Assembly: GCA_963766445.1 (NCBI GenBank)
Contig: CAVXZW010000019.1
Coordinates: 186,001-250,000 of the forward strand
Direction of reading: 5' to 3'
DNA from: JAICYJ01 sp963766445
GTDB lineage: Bacteria; Actinomycetota; Thermoleophilia; Gaiellales; JAICJC01
DNA length: 64,000 bases
This document shows positions 1-8,515 of the stretch, one piece after another (position 1 is the first letter of the stretch; the number at the start of each line of letters is the position of its first letter). Made by a program: the position numbers and the translations under genes. A model generated the notes under the pieces. It made no database searches. It was not told the DNA's origin and worked only from the letters and a program-made list of their open reading frames with translations.

Positions 1-1
1 C

Positions 2-592
2 GACCTGCGCTGCACGAACCGCCAGAACATCATCATCGTGGACGTGCCAGACGGCGACGTCGAGACGGTCGCGGCCGAGCTCGCCGACCTGGGCCTGCCC
101 ACCGAGGCGTCGGCGTTCCGGCGCGGCGTCATCTCGTGCACCGGCATGGAGTTCTGCAAGCTGGCGATCGTCGAGACCAAGCATCGCGCGGCCGAGCTGA
201 TCGAGCACCTGGAGCGGCGCATCGGAGACCTGGACGGCTCGATCCGGATCAACCTGAACGGCTGCCCGAACGCCTGCGCCCAGTACCAGATCGCCGACAT
301 CGGCCTGCAGGGCGGCATCGCCAAGACGGCCGAGGGCGAGCGGGTGCAGGGCTTCATCCTGCACATCGGCGGACGGCTGGGGGAGGGGGCGGCATTCGGG
401 CGGCGCATCGCCAGCAAGGCGATCCCGGCCGATGACGCCCGCTACGCCGTCGAGCGGGTCGTGCGCGCCTACAAGGGCGAGCGACAGTCGGACATGAGCT
501 TCGGCGAGTGGGCCGACCGGCAGGGCGACGCGCGGCTGGCGGCGCTGATCGGCGTGGCGGTCGCACGCGAGCAGCAAGAGGTGGCTGCCTAG
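2..592 (+). CDS. Nitrite/sulfite reductase, siroheme-[4Fe-4S] type (C-terminal part, 5' truncated)
   Basis: The open frame enters from the left edge, so only the last ~197 residues are present. It carries the four cysteines that bridge siroheme and the 4Fe-4S cluster: CTGMEFC and NGCPNAC, with the usual ~40-residue spacing. This places it in the ferredoxin-dependent sulfite/nitrite reductase family, which catalyses six-electron reduction of sulfite to sulfide or nitrite to ammonium in the cytoplasm. The visible half cannot decide between the two substrates. A sulfur role would fit the SAM riboswitch gene downstream, but that is only context. Confidence 0.88.
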   Translation, partial: DLRCTNRQNIIIVDVPDGDVETVAAELADLGLPTEASAFRRGVISCTGMEFCKLAIVETKHRAAELIEHLERRIGDLDGSIRINLNGCPNACAQYQIADIGLQGGIAKTAEGERVQGFILHIGGRLGEGAAFGRRIASKAIPADDARYAVERVVRAYKGERQSDMSFGEWADRQGDARLAALIGVAVAREQQEVAA

Positions 593-628
593 GTCAAGAA
601 CCGGCGCCCCGGCGCCGATCCTTGCGGT

Positions 629-1437
629 GTGTTCGCGCGCCTGCTGCGCCTGATAGCCGTGCTCCTGGCCGGCCTGCTGCTCGGCCTCGGCGTCTTCGTG
701 ACGCTGGTCGCGCTGGGCGTCGTCCGAAACCCGCTCGATCCGGTGATCGGCGGCGACATCGCGCTCGCGCGCAGCGCCCGGCCCGGCCTGCGCGTGCTGT
801 TCGTCGGCAACAGCATCACCTACTACCACGACATGCCCGGGATGGTGGGGCGCCTGGCGGCCGCCGATCCGGGGCCGGAGCCGCTGATCGTCGTGTCCTA
901 CACCAGGGGCGCTGCGCGGCTGTCCGACTTCGCAGGCGACGGCGGGCTCCGCCGGCTGCTGCATGAGGTGCGCTGGGACGACGTGGTGCTGCAGGAGCAG
1001 AGCAAGATCCCGTCCTTGCCGCCGGCCGAGCGGGCGCAGCAGATGGATCCGGCAGCACGCACCTTGAACTCGCTGATCACCGCCGCCGGCGCGAGCACGC
1101 TGCTGTTCATGACCGCGGGCTACGAGCACGGGAACGGCTGGGGCGACAGCTACCAGGCCATGCAGCTGCGCCTCTACCGGGGCTACGCAGCGGTCGGGTC
1201 GGAGATCGGCGCGGACGTCGTCCCGGTCGGCGTCGCCTGGGAGCAGGCGCACCTGCGGCGGCCCGATCTCAGCCTGTGGTCGTGGGACGGCACGCACCCC
1301 AGCACCGCGGGCTCCTACCTGGATGCCTGCATGTTCTACGCAGCGCTGACCGGCCGCTCGCCGTGGGCAATCCCTACACGGCCGGCCTCGACCCGGGCCA
1401 GGCCAGGTTCCTGCAGCAGACGGCGGCCGCGCGCTAG
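629..1437 (+). CDS. Membrane-anchored SGNH-hydrolase-like protein (one frameshift near the end)
   Basis: A GTG start at 629 opens with one hydrophobic segment (residues ~5-32), so the protein is probably anchored or secreted. The mature part has SGNH/GDSL hallmarks: block I FVGNSIT with the Ser nucleophile and a late DGTHPS containing the Asp/His pair. In the starting frame the last ~30 residues are Arg-rich nonsense. From about 1362 the +1 frame reads VGNPYTAGLDPGQARF and stops at 1437, so a base is missing near 1360. Substrate is unknown; esterase or acyl-carbohydrate hydrolase activity is typical of the fold. Confidence 0.6.
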
Positions 1438-1730
1438 GGCATGAGGTCGCGGCGGGCCACGTTCAGCGCCACCGCGCGCTCGAGCGCGGCCGAGCGGGCG
1501 TCCTCGAGCTTGGTCGAGAACTCCTCGTCGGCAGGGTCGAGCCGGCCGATCCGCTGCGAGTGCTCGCCGGGCCGCACCAGCTCCACCACGGTGCCCTGGG
1601 GCGTGGCCCGGATCGCCACCCGCCACTCGGCCAGCTCCCGCCGCCGCCGCGCCCGCCGCGCCCAGATCGCCGTCACCGGCACGGACACCACCGCCAGCAT
1701 CATCACCCCGTAGGAGATCACCGTTTCCAC
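1434..1730 (-). CDS. Small single-pass membrane protein, unknown function
   Basis: 98 residues with an N-terminal transmembrane helix (residues ~5-24) followed by an Arg-rich, positive-inside stretch and a polar ~65-residue cytoplasmic domain. No recognised family. It is convergent with the SGNH-like gene and overlaps its stop by 3-4 bases. The start is the first ATG of the frame. Codon use and the hydrophobic-then-basic layout suggest a real gene rather than a shadow. Confidence 0.5.
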   Translation of the reverse strand: METVISYGVMMLAVVSVPVTAIWARRARRRRELAEWRVAIRATPQGTVVELVRPGEHSQRIGRLDPADEEFSTKLEDARSAALERAVALNVARRDLMP

Positions 1731-1770
1731 GCTGCCTCTACGGTAGCGCGCCGGTTGGGCCGGTTCGCAA

Positions 1771-1800
1771 TTGACCGTTACGTGCGGGCTTCACTACCAT
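1771..1800 (+). promoter_or_regulatory. Putative sigma-70-type promoter for the riboswitch-thrC transcript
   Basis: TTGACC at 1771-1776 and TACCAT at 1795-1800 are separated by 18 bases. Transcription would begin around 1807, about 35 bases before the riboswitch. The match is reasonable but unproven. Confidence 0.45.
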
Positions 1801-1840
1801 GTGACCACTGGAAGTGCAGACGTCGGGAGTTCCCGGCACA

Positions 1841-1945
1841 CGCATCAAGAGAGGCGGAGGGACCGGCCCTGTGAAGCCTCGGCAACCGAACCGCCGCTGC
1901 GGGGACGGTGCCCCATCCGGCGAGGCGACCGCCTCGAAAGATGTG
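1841..1945 (+). ncRNA. SAM-I (S-box) riboswitch
   Basis: The leader contains the conserved S-box core: ATCAAGAGAGGCGGAGGGAC at the 5' side of P2, then GGCCC, TGAAGCC and CGGCAACC, a variable P3 arm closing with GGTGCC, a perfect P4 hairpin (CGAGGC/GCCTCG at 1921-1935) and GAAAGATG at the 3' side. The closing helix P1 pairs CGCATC (1841-1846) with GATGTG (1940-1945). The element ends ~40 bases before the thrC ATG. Between them lies a GGCCGATC/GATCGGCC-type hairpin (1951-1966) and then the GGGAG ribosome site, so control is probably at translation initiation, with SAM switching the gene off. Confidence 0.9.
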
Positions 1946-1985
1946 AACCGGCCGATCTGATCGGCCCATCCCGGGAGAATCGACA

Positions 1986-3224
1986 ATGTATGCAACGCAT
2001 CTCGTCTGCAAGGGCTGTGGCTCACAGCACCCGCTGGAGGCGCGCTTCGCCTGCGACCGCTGCTTCGGCCCGCTCGAGGCGGCCTACGACCGCGACGCGA
2101 TCGCGGCCGGCGTCACCCGCGAGCTGATCGAGTCCGGCCCCTCGACGCTCTGGCGGTGGGAGTCGTTCCTGCCGGTGGGCGCGCCCGGCCGCGGGCTGCC
2201 GGTCGGCAACTCGCCGCTGATCCGAGCCGACCGCCTGGCCGCCGAGCTGGGCCTGGACTGCGAGCTATACGTCAAGACCGAGACCTCCAACCCCACCCAC
2301 TCGTTCAAGGACCGGGTGGTGGCGGTGGCGGCGGCCAAGTCGGTCGAGCTGGGCTACGAGGCGCTGGCGTGCGCCTCCACCGGCAACCTGGCGGGTGCCA
2401 CAGCCGCGGCCGGGGCCGCGCTGGGGCTGCCCACCTACATCTTCGTGCCGAGCGACCTCGAGCCCGAGAAGATCATCGCCGCCGCCGCCTACGGCGCCAC
2501 CGTGTTCGTCGTCGACGGCACCTATGACGACGTCAACCGGCTCTGCTCGGAGCTCGCCTACGACCGGCCGTGGGCGTTCGTCAACGTCAACATGCGCGCC
2601 TACTACGCGGAGGGGTCAAAGACGATCGCGCTGGAGACGGCAGAGCAGCTGGGCTGGCGCGTCCCCGACCGGGTGATCGCGCCGATCGCCTCCGGCTCGC
2701 TCTACACGAAGATCCTGCAGGGCTTCGAGGAGGGCCGCTCAGCCGGGCTGCTGGACGATGGCCCGGATCCGGTCATGCACGGCTGCCAGGGCGCCGGCTG
2801 CGCGCCGGTGGCGACCGCCTTCGCCGGCGGCTCCGACCAGGTCGTGCCGGTCAAGCCGACCGGGATCGCCAAGTCGCTCGCGATCGGCAGCCCCGCCGAC
2901 GGCGTATATGCGCTGGACGTGGCCCGCCGCACCGGCGGGTCGATCGAGGCCGTCGACGACGAGCAGATCGTGGAGGGCATCAGCCTGCTGGCGGCGGCCA
3001 CGGGCGTCTTCACCGAGACCGCCGGCGGCGTCACCGCGGGCGTCCTTCGCAAGCTGGCCGAGCGGGGCGAGATCGGCGCGGGGGAGACGGTGGTCGTCTA
3101 CATCACCGGCGACGGCCTGAAGACGATCGACGCGGTGCGCCCGGCCGTCCGCACGATCGCGGTGTCGCCCGATCCCGACGACGTGGATGCGGCGCTCGAG
3201 CGGCGCCTGGCCTCGGCTAGATGA
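1986..3224 (+). CDS. thrC: Threonine synthase-like PLP enzyme under SAM riboswitch control
   Basis: 412 residues with a zinc-ribbon-like N-terminus (CKGCG...CDRC, residues 8-30) typical of one threonine synthase branch. The fold-type II PLP core follows, with the Schiff-base lysine in THSFKDR and the phosphate loop in STGNLAGATAAA. Threonine synthase converts O-phosphohomoserine to threonine. The ATG is preceded by GGGAG and by a SAM-I riboswitch. The family also contains cysteate synthase, and the methionine-side regulation leaves open a sulfur-related beta-replacement role. Intact; ends before a terminator-like hairpin. Confidence 0.82.
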   Translation: MYATHLVCKGCGSQHPLEARFACDRCFGPLEAAYDRDAIAAGVTRELIESGPSTLWRWESFLPVGAPGRGLPVGNSPLIRADRLAAELGLDCELYVKTETSNPTHSFKDRVVAVAAAKSVELGYEALACASTGNLAGATAAAGAALGLPTYIFVPSDLEPEKIIAAAAYGATVFVVDGTYDDVNRLCSELAYDRPWAFVNVNMRAYYAEGSKTIALETAEQLGWRVPDRVIAPIASGSLYTKILQGFEEGRSAGLLDDGPDPVMHGCQGAGCAPVATAFAGGSDQVVPVKPTGIAKSLAIGSPADGVYALDVARRTGGSIEAVDDEQIVEGISLLAAATGVFTETAGGVTAGVLRKLAERGEIGAGETVVVYITGDGLKTIDAVRPAVRTIAVSPDPDDVDAALERRLASAR

Positions 3225-3241
3225 AGTGCCGGGCGCAATTC

Positions 3242-3279
3242 GCGGGCCGGACCAACCGGCGGCTGGTGATCCGGCCCGC
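3242..3279. terminator. Bidirectional terminator-like hairpin between convergent genes
   Basis: A perfect 10-bp inverted repeat (GCGGGCCGGA at 3242-3251, TCCGGCCCGC at 3270-3279) encloses an 18-base loop that can itself fold (ACCAACCGG/CTGGT). It sits between the 3' ends of thrC and the debranching-type gene. No clear U-tract, as is common in high-GC actinobacteria. Confidence 0.55.
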
Positions 3280-3359
3280 AGATGGATGATCGGCCGTGCG
3301 CCGCGGCGGCGCCTCACGGCACGGGTGGTTCGCCCTCCCCGGATCGGAGGAGCCGGGGC

Positions 3360-5444
3360 CTACGCGCTTTCGCGCACCTCGGCATGCCCGCCCTGCACGC
3401 TCACGTCGAACCGCCGCCCCAGGGCCTCGATGCCGCGCAGCTCCAGGCGCCGGCAGGCCTCGGGCAGCACCGCGTCCACGTGCAGCCGCCCGTCGGCCGG
3501 GTCCGGCCGCAGGCCCAGCATGCAGGTCAGGAACAGCACCGGCGCGCCGGCCGCCCAGGCCTGCGGCGAGCAGGCGGTGGGGTAGGCCACCGGGAACGGC
3601 GTCATGCCGCGGCGGTAGCCCGCGAACACCTCCGGTAGCCGGTAGTCGAAGTGGCGGGCGGCCGTCAGCATGTCGCTGGCGATCCGGTTCGCGTACTGGC
3701 GGAAGCCGTAGCGCACCAGGCCGGCGGTGAGCAGGCTGTTGTCGTGCGGCCAGACGGTGCCGGTGTGGTACCCGATCGGGTTGAAGCCGCGGTCGCGATC
3801 GGACATGGTGCGCACGCCCCAGCCCGAGTTGAGCGTGTCCGACATCAGCTGCTCCGCCACGGCCGCGGCGCGCGGCTCATCCACGATGCCCGACCACAGC
3901 AGGTGGCCGATGTTGGAGCAGAGCGAGTCGATCTGGCGCTTCTCGTGGTCGAGTCCCAGCACGAAGTAGCCGTCGCCGTTGCGCTCCGAGAAGAAGGCCT
4001 GGTTGAAGGCGGTCTTCAGCTGCGCGGCCTCGCGCTCGAGCCGCGCCGCCAGCTCCGGGTCGTCCCACACGTGGCGGCACAGCTCGGCCGCGCGCAGGCG
4101 GGCGTCGTAGGCGTAGCCCTGCACCTCGGCCGCGGCCACCGGCGTGCGCGCCACGGTGCCGTCGTGGTAGCGCATCGAGTCCCACGAGTCCTTCCAGGTC
4201 TGGGACTCCAGGCCGCGCTGCGACCGGCGGTGGTACTCGATGAACCCGTCTCCGTCCAGGTCGCCGTACTCGTGCATCCAGCCCAGCGCCCGCATGGCCG
4301 GCTCGCGCAGGCCCCTGATCGTGTCGACGTCGCCGGTCCAGCGGTACAGCTCGGACATCAGGATCAGGAACAGCAGAGTCGAGTCGACGCTTCCGTAGTA
4401 GGGGAAGGCGCCGCCCTCGGCCGCGACCCGGCCCAGCCGCAGCTCGTGCACGATCTTGCCGGGTTCGCTGTCGCGCTCGTCGTCCCGCTCGCCCGCCTGC
4501 AGCGCGGCCAGCGTCTCGAGCGTGCCGCCCGCCAGCGACGGGCCCAGCAGCAGCGTCTGGTAGCTGGTCAGCAGCGTGTCGCGGCCGAACACGGTCATGA
4601 ACCACGGCAGCCCGGCGGCCGGCAGGTCGCCCATCCGGTCGCTGCCCTGGCGGGCGCGCATGCGCAGGGCGGCCAGGTCGGCCAGGGAGCGCGTGTAGGT
4701 GTTCCGCAGCTCCTCCCAGTCGGTCACCAGCTCCGGAGCGTGCAGGCGCCAGGCTCGCAGCGACTCCTCGACGCGCACGCGCTCCTGGCCGAAGTAGAAG
4801 GTGGTGTAGCGGTCGCGGCGGCGGCTGTCGCCGGACAGCAGCACCACGTTCGCGCGCGACTCCCAGGTCTCTCCCGGCTGCAGCGAGATGCTGTGGGAGA
4901 TGAAGCGCTCGCCGGCGTGTCCGCGCTGGGACACCCAGACCAGCGCCTCGGCCGAGAACACGCCGTCGCGGAGCCGGAACGACCAGGAGTTCTCGTCCTC
5001 GTCGTGGGACACGTCGACGCTGAAGCCGGGCTCCGTGCGCCGTGTGAAGACCAGATCCTCGTCGCGGTACTCCCGCGCCTTCACCTCGAACAGGTCGAGG
5101 AAGTCGAAGTCGAACTCCAGTCGCAGCTCCAGCTCGACCGGCTCGATCAGGTGGTTCTCGACCCGCAGGGTGTTCTGCAGGCTGCCCTCGCCCACGAACA
5201 CGTTTCGGATCAGCGAGACGGCGCCGGCCGGCATGCCCGGCAGCGACGGGTTCTGGAGGAACACCGCCGCCGAGTAGTAGTCGACGGTATCGGAGCTGAG
5301 CAGCTGCGGCGGCTCCCCGTTCAGCAGCAGCTGCCAGGCCGACAGGTAGCGGGTGTCGTTGTAGTAGAGCCCCTCGGAGCCCGCGCCGACGTCGCCGTGA
5401 TCGTCCGCGACGAGGAAGCTATTGCCGTCGAGGACGGTCAGCAT
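3360..5444 (-). CDS. Glycogen-debranching-type amylo-alpha-1,6-glucosidase
   Basis: 694 residues. The first ~200 match the GDE_N_bis-type beta domain that opens this family (LDGNSFLVADDHGD, then LYYNDTRYLS). Residues ~280-690 form the alpha/alpha-barrel glucosidase, with PWFMTVFGRDTLLTS near the active site and GYHTGTVWPHDNSL late in the barrel. The family trims alpha-1,6 branches of glycogen-like or trehalose-like glucans in the cytoplasm. No frameshift is needed. Monocistronic, convergent with thrC. Substrate not determinable from sequence. Confidence 0.85.
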   Translation of the reverse strand: MLTVLDGNSFLVADDHGDVGAGSEGLYYNDTRYLSAWQLLLNGEPPQLLSSDTVDYYSAAVFLQNPSLPGMPAGAVSLIRNVFVGEGSLQNTLRVENHLIEPVELELRLEFDFDFLDLFEVKAREYRDEDLVFTRRTEPGFSVDVSHDEDENSWSFRLRDGVFSAEALVWVSQRGHAGERFISHSISLQPGETWESRANVVLLSGDSRRRDRYTTFYFGQERVRVEESLRAWRLHAPELVTDWEELRNTYTRSLADLAALRMRARQGSDRMGDLPAAGLPWFMTVFGRDTLLTSYQTLLLGPSLAGGTLETLAALQAGERDDERDSEPGKIVHELRLGRVAAEGGAFPYYGSVDSTLLFLILMSELYRWTGDVDTIRGLREPAMRALGWMHEYGDLDGDGFIEYHRRSQRGLESQTWKDSWDSMRYHDGTVARTPVAAAEVQGYAYDARLRAAELCRHVWDDPELAARLEREAAQLKTAFNQAFFSERNGDGYFVLGLDHEKRQIDSLCSNIGHLLWSGIVDEPRAAAVAEQLMSDTLNSGWGVRTMSDRDRGFNPIGYHTGTVWPHDNSLLTAGLVRYGFRQYANRIASDMLTAARHFDYRLPEVFAGYRRGMTPFPVAYPTACSPQAWAAGAPVLFLTCMLGLRPDPADGRLHVDAVLPEACRRLELRGIEALGRRFDVSVQGGHAEVRESA

Positions 5445-5534
5445 CCGCGCATGCTATCGATGCGGCCGGCGTTGAAACGGATCGCACCCGCGCCGGCCGA
5501 TTGCCGGAACGGGCGCGGAACAGGAGGCCGCGGG

Positions 5535-5876
5535 TCAGGCGGCGACGGCGGGAGCGTGCTCCTCGAGCTCCAGGGCGGCGGCAAGCGCGGCCTTGGGGCG
5601 GGCGCCGACGGCCTTGGCGACGACCTTGCCATCCTTCACCAGCACCAGCGTGGGGATGCTGAGCGCCTGGAACGTCTCCTGCAGCTCGGGCTGGTCGTCT
5701 ACGTCGATCTTGCCGACCTTGAGGCGTCCGGCGTACTCGGCTGCGATCTCCTCCACCACCGGCGCCACCAGCCGGCAGGGGCCGCACCAGGCTGCCCACA
5801 GGTCGAGCAGCACGGGCAGCTCGGAGTCGAGCACCTCGCTCTGGAAGTTGTCCTTGGTGATCTCGATGGCGGTCAT
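5535..5876 (-). CDS. trxA: Thioredoxin
   Basis: 113 residues with the WCGPC redox motif (residues ~30-34) and the conserved cis-Pro loop SIPTLVLVKDGK, so a standard thiol-disulfide reductase of the cytoplasm. The Ala-rich tail is slightly longer than usual. It is divergent from an ArsR-type regulator 54 bases away, and the intergenic region holds a dyad, which suggests that the regulator controls it. Confidence 0.95.
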   Translation of the reverse strand: MTAIEITKDNFQSEVLDSELPVLLDLWAAWCGPCRLVAPVVEEIAAEYAGRLKVGKIDVDDQPELQETFQALSIPTLVLVKDGKVVAKAVGARPKAALAAALELEEHAPAVAA

Positions 5877-5892
5877 TCCGGTCTCCTGACTT

Positions 5893-5922
5893 ATGTAACT
5901 GACTGGTTATATAGTTGCACAT
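5893..5922. promoter_or_regulatory. Candidate ArsR-family operator between trxA and the regulator
   Basis: The AT-rich stretch between the divergent genes holds an imperfect inverted repeat, ATGTAACT (5893-5900) against AGTTGCACAT (5913-5922). Its low GC against a ~70% background and its position between divergent starts suit a winged-helix operator. Confidence 0.45.
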
Positions 5923-5930
5923 GCGCTACG

Positions 5931-6320
5931 ATGGCGCAAATGGCGCTTCCACATCCGCTTCCGGCCGAGTATGCCCGAACCGTAGCCGACCGGTTCCGCC
6001 TGCTGGGCGATCCCAGCCGGCTGATGCTGATGGATCTGCTGCGCGACGGCGAGCGCACGGTCGGCTCGCTGGCCGCAGAGCTGGGATGCACCCAGGCCAA
6101 CGCCTCTAAACATCTCGGCCTGCTGGCGGACGGCGGGCTGCTGTCGCGCCGCCGCGAGGGCCTGCGCTGCTACTACGCGATCGCCGACGACGCCGTGTTC
6201 ACGCTCTGCGACCAGGTCACCGCGTCGGTGCTGAGCCATCTCGACCAGCGCAGCGAGCTGCTGCGGGGGTCTACATCCGGGCTTCCAGCGCCAGCACGTC
6301 CGCCACGTAGCGCTCGGTGA
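5931..6320 (+). CDS. ArsR-family winged-helix regulator
   Basis: About 110-129 residues from the ATG at 5931. The body RFRLLGDPSRLMLMDLLRDG, then the recognition helix CTQANASKHLGLLADGGLL and wing RREGLRCYYAI, is a typical ArsR fold. No paired cysteine metal site of the ArsR/SmtB kind is visible, so it may be a redox or non-metal sensor. The annotated last ~19 residues overlap the opposite-strand transglycosylase 3' end and look non-native, so the true stop may be near 6275 with an indel. The same frame is open for 2.3 kb upstream but that part is antisense shadow. Confidence 0.85.
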   Translation: MAQMALPHPLPAEYARTVADRFRLLGDPSRLMLMDLLRDGERTVGSLAAELGCTQANASKHLGLLADGGLLSRRREGLRCYYAIADDAVFTLCDQVTASVLSHLDQRSELLRGSTSGLPAPARPPRSAR

Positions 6321-7070
6321 CCCGGAGCATGCCGAACCGCCGCACGCCGGCGGGACCCTGGTAGTAGGCGGCCAGCGCCAGCCGCTGGTCTCCGCCGAAG
6401 ACGTTCAGCAGGTGGTGCAGGTAGGCAACGCCGATGCGGACGTTCCCGTCGGGCGTGCGCGCCACCGGGTGGCCGATCAGCCGCTCCGTGAACCGCCAGG
6501 TGGCGGGCATCACCTGCATCACCCCCCAGGCGCCGACCGAGGAGACGGCGCCGCGTGTTGTAGCCGGATTCCATCCAGGCGACCGCCCGCGCCAGCCGCG
6601 GATCGACGCCGTAGTGGGCGGACCACAGGTCGAGCGAGCGACAGCGTCGAAGCTGCCGCTTGCGGCCATCGGCCGGGGCGGCCGCCGAACCGGGGACGCG
6701 CAGCTGGCTGCCCGCCAGCAGCACGCCGAACGGCGAGATGCCGTTGATCGCGGCCAGGTGCGTGATCGTGGTGCCGTAGCGGGCGGCGATGCCGCTGAGG
6801 GTGTCGCCCCACTGCACCGTGATGCGGTGGGCGCCGGAGCTGCCGTGCCCGTGACCGGGGATGCGCAGCGTGGTGCCGGCAAGCAGCAGGTTGCGGGGGC
6901 GTATGTCGGTTCGCCCGCGCCAAACGATGCAGCGACACGCCGTGGGCGGATGCGATCCCGGTCAGCGTGTCACCCCAGCGCACCGTGTAGCGCTGGGCGG
7001 CCAGCGCGGGAGCGGCCGCGACCAGCGCCGCGATCGGGACCACCACCAGCAGGTATCGGAATCCACGCAT
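6271..7070 (-). CDS. Secreted LysM lytic transglycosylase (about three frameshifts)
   Basis: The gene reads through three frames. Residues 1-24 are a signal peptide (MRGFRYLLVVVPIAALVAAA). A first LysM repeat follows (YTVRWGDTLTGIASAHGVS) and a second (MQWGDTLSGIAARYGTT). The C-terminal SLT domain shows YGVDPRLARAVAWMESGYN, with the catalytic Glu, then GAWGVMQVMPATW and LALAAYYQGP. It would cleave peptidoglycan glycan strands outside the membrane. Shifts lie near 6895, 6660 and 6545. With the shifts repaired the protein has the normal length (~265 residues), so I treat them as sequence errors. Confidence 0.78.
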
Positions 7071-7165
7071 GAACTCGTCCTGTTCGCGGCCGCCGTGGCG
7101 ACTCCTTCCAACCGCGGCTGCGGATAGGCTCTGGCTTTCGGGGAAACGGTCTTTGGGAGGTAGGC

Positions 7166-7839
7166 ATGCAGCCGGAGCTGGTGCGCAAGATGACGGTCGA
7201 GGCGGTGGGCGCGTTCGCGCTCTCGTTCATCGGCGTGGGAGCGATCCTGTACGGCGGTCCCAACAGCCTGGTCACGGTCGCGCTCGCGCATGGCTTCGTG
7301 ATCGCGGTGATGGTGTGCGCGGCCGGGCACATCTCGGGTGGGCATTTCAACCCGGCCGTCACGTTCGGCTTTCTGGTCACCAAGCGGATCCCGACCTACG
7401 AGGCGGTGGGCTACTGGGTGGCCCAGCTGGGCGCCGCGGTGCTGGGTGCGCTGGCCGTTCGCGCCACGCTCCCCGACAACGTCCCCAACATCAACCCGGC
7501 CTGACGGTGCTGGCGCCGGGCGTGAGCGTGGCCAGCGGCTTCGTGATCGAGTTCATCCTGACCTTCTTCCTGGTGTTCGTGATCTTCGGCGTGGCCGTCG
7601 ATCCGCGCGGCAGCTTCGCGGCCGTGGCCGGCATCCCGATCGGCCTCACGATCTCGCTCGACATCATGATGGGCGGCCCGCTGACCGGTGCCAGCATGAA
7701 CCCGTCGCGGACATTCGGGCCCGACGTGGTGGCCGGCAAGTTCGACAACATCTGGCTGTACTTCGTGGCCTGCCCGCTGGGCGCAGCGGCCGCGGCGCTG
7801 CTCTACCATCACCTGATCCTGGCGCGCCGGGAGGACTGA
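7166..7839 (+). CDS. MIP-family aquaporin/glycerol facilitator (one frameshift)
   Basis: About 225 residues and six membrane helices. The first half carries GGHFNPAVT (first NPA box). The frame breaks at 7500 after NINP and resumes as LTVLAPGVSV. The second half has GASMNPSRTFGPDV, where the second box is NPS rather than NPA. The family passes water or small neutral solutes. A missing base in the CCCGGCC run at ~7497-7503 accounts for the break. Stands alone upstream of the tetR promoter. Confidence 0.85.
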
Positions 7840-7846
7840 CCGAGAT

Positions 7847-7876
7847 CTTCACGCGAGCCGGTGCGTCCGCTATGCT
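7847..7876 (+). promoter_or_regulatory. Putative promoter of the TetR-Rieske operon
   Basis: CTTCAC (7847-7852) and TATGCT (7871-7876) are 18 bases apart. The 20-bp palindrome begins 6 bases after the -10 box, over the expected transcription start, a usual layout for autorepression. Confidence 0.45.
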
Positions 7877-7881
7877 GCGCT

Positions 7882-7901
7882 CTGACTGACTAGTCAGTCA
7901 G
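7882..7901. promoter_or_regulatory. TetR operator, perfect 20-bp palindrome
   Basis: ctgactgactagtcagtcag is its own reverse complement over all 20 bases and ends 17 bases before the tetR ATG. TetR proteins bind such dyads as dimers, and the position over the start of transcription argues for autoregulation and for control of the downstream oxygenase genes. Confidence 0.8.
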
Positions 7902-7918
7902 TACCCGGGAGCGATCAA

Positions 7919-8515
7919 ATGGCCGACCGCAAGACCGAGATCCTCGAGGCAACCTGCCGTGTCATCGCCCGGGAGGGTGCCGACGGGTTGCGCATGGGGA
8001 CGGTGGCGCGCGAGGCGGGCGTCTCAAGCGCGCTCCTGCACTACTACTTCGACACCCGCGCCGACCTGCTGATGCAGGCCTTCGAGCATGCGGACATCAA
8101 GGCCGACCAGGCTGCCGAGGCCGCGCTGGCGGGCATCCCTGGCGCGGTCGAGCGGCTGCGGCGGCTGCTCGAGATCTACGCCGGCGCCGACGCCGTCTTC
8201 CGCGACGACTGGGTGCTGTGGGTGGAGATGTGGCGCAGCGCGATCTTCGACGAGCGCCTGGCCGAGAGCGTTCGCCGCTCGTCGGCCGCGTGGATCGACC
8301 AGATCACCGACCTGCTGGAGCAGGCGCGCGACCAGGGATCGATCGCCGACGCGATCGTCGTCAACGATGTGGCGATGCGGCTGGCGGCGACGGTGGACGG
8401 GCTGGGCCTGCAGATCCTGTCCGGCATCACCAGCCACGAGCGCGCCGCGGAGCTGATCAGAAGCGCGCTGGCGATCGAACTGGGGCTTCCCACAACTGCG
8501 AGGAGCAGCGTATGA
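7919..8515 (+). CDS. TetR-family repressor (BetI-like N-terminus)
   Basis: 198 residues. The N-terminal helix-turn-helix reads TVAREAGVSSALLHYYFDTR (residues ~25-45), resembling BetI-type TetR proteins. The C-terminal helical ligand domain has ITSHERAAELIRSALAIELG. It overlaps the next gene by ATGA and lies just behind a perfect palindrome. Likely repressor of the Rieske oxygenase operon, induced by its substrate. Confidence 0.88.
   Translation: MADRKTEILEATCRVIAREGADGLRMGTVAREAGVSSALLHYYFDTRADLLMQAFEHADIKADQAAEAALAGIPGAVERLRRLLEIYAGADAVFRDDWVLWVEMWRSAIFDERLAESVRRSSAAWIDQITDLLEQARDQGSIADAIVVNDVAMRLAATVDGLGLQILSGITSHERAAELIRSALAIELGLPTTARSSV

Noticed and set aside
3651..6320. 889-residue plus-strand open frame
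   Set aside because: It is antisense to the debranching-type gene and thioredoxin and has low-complexity His/Gln/Arg/Val content. Only its last ~110-130 codons, from ATG 5931, are real (ArsR-type).
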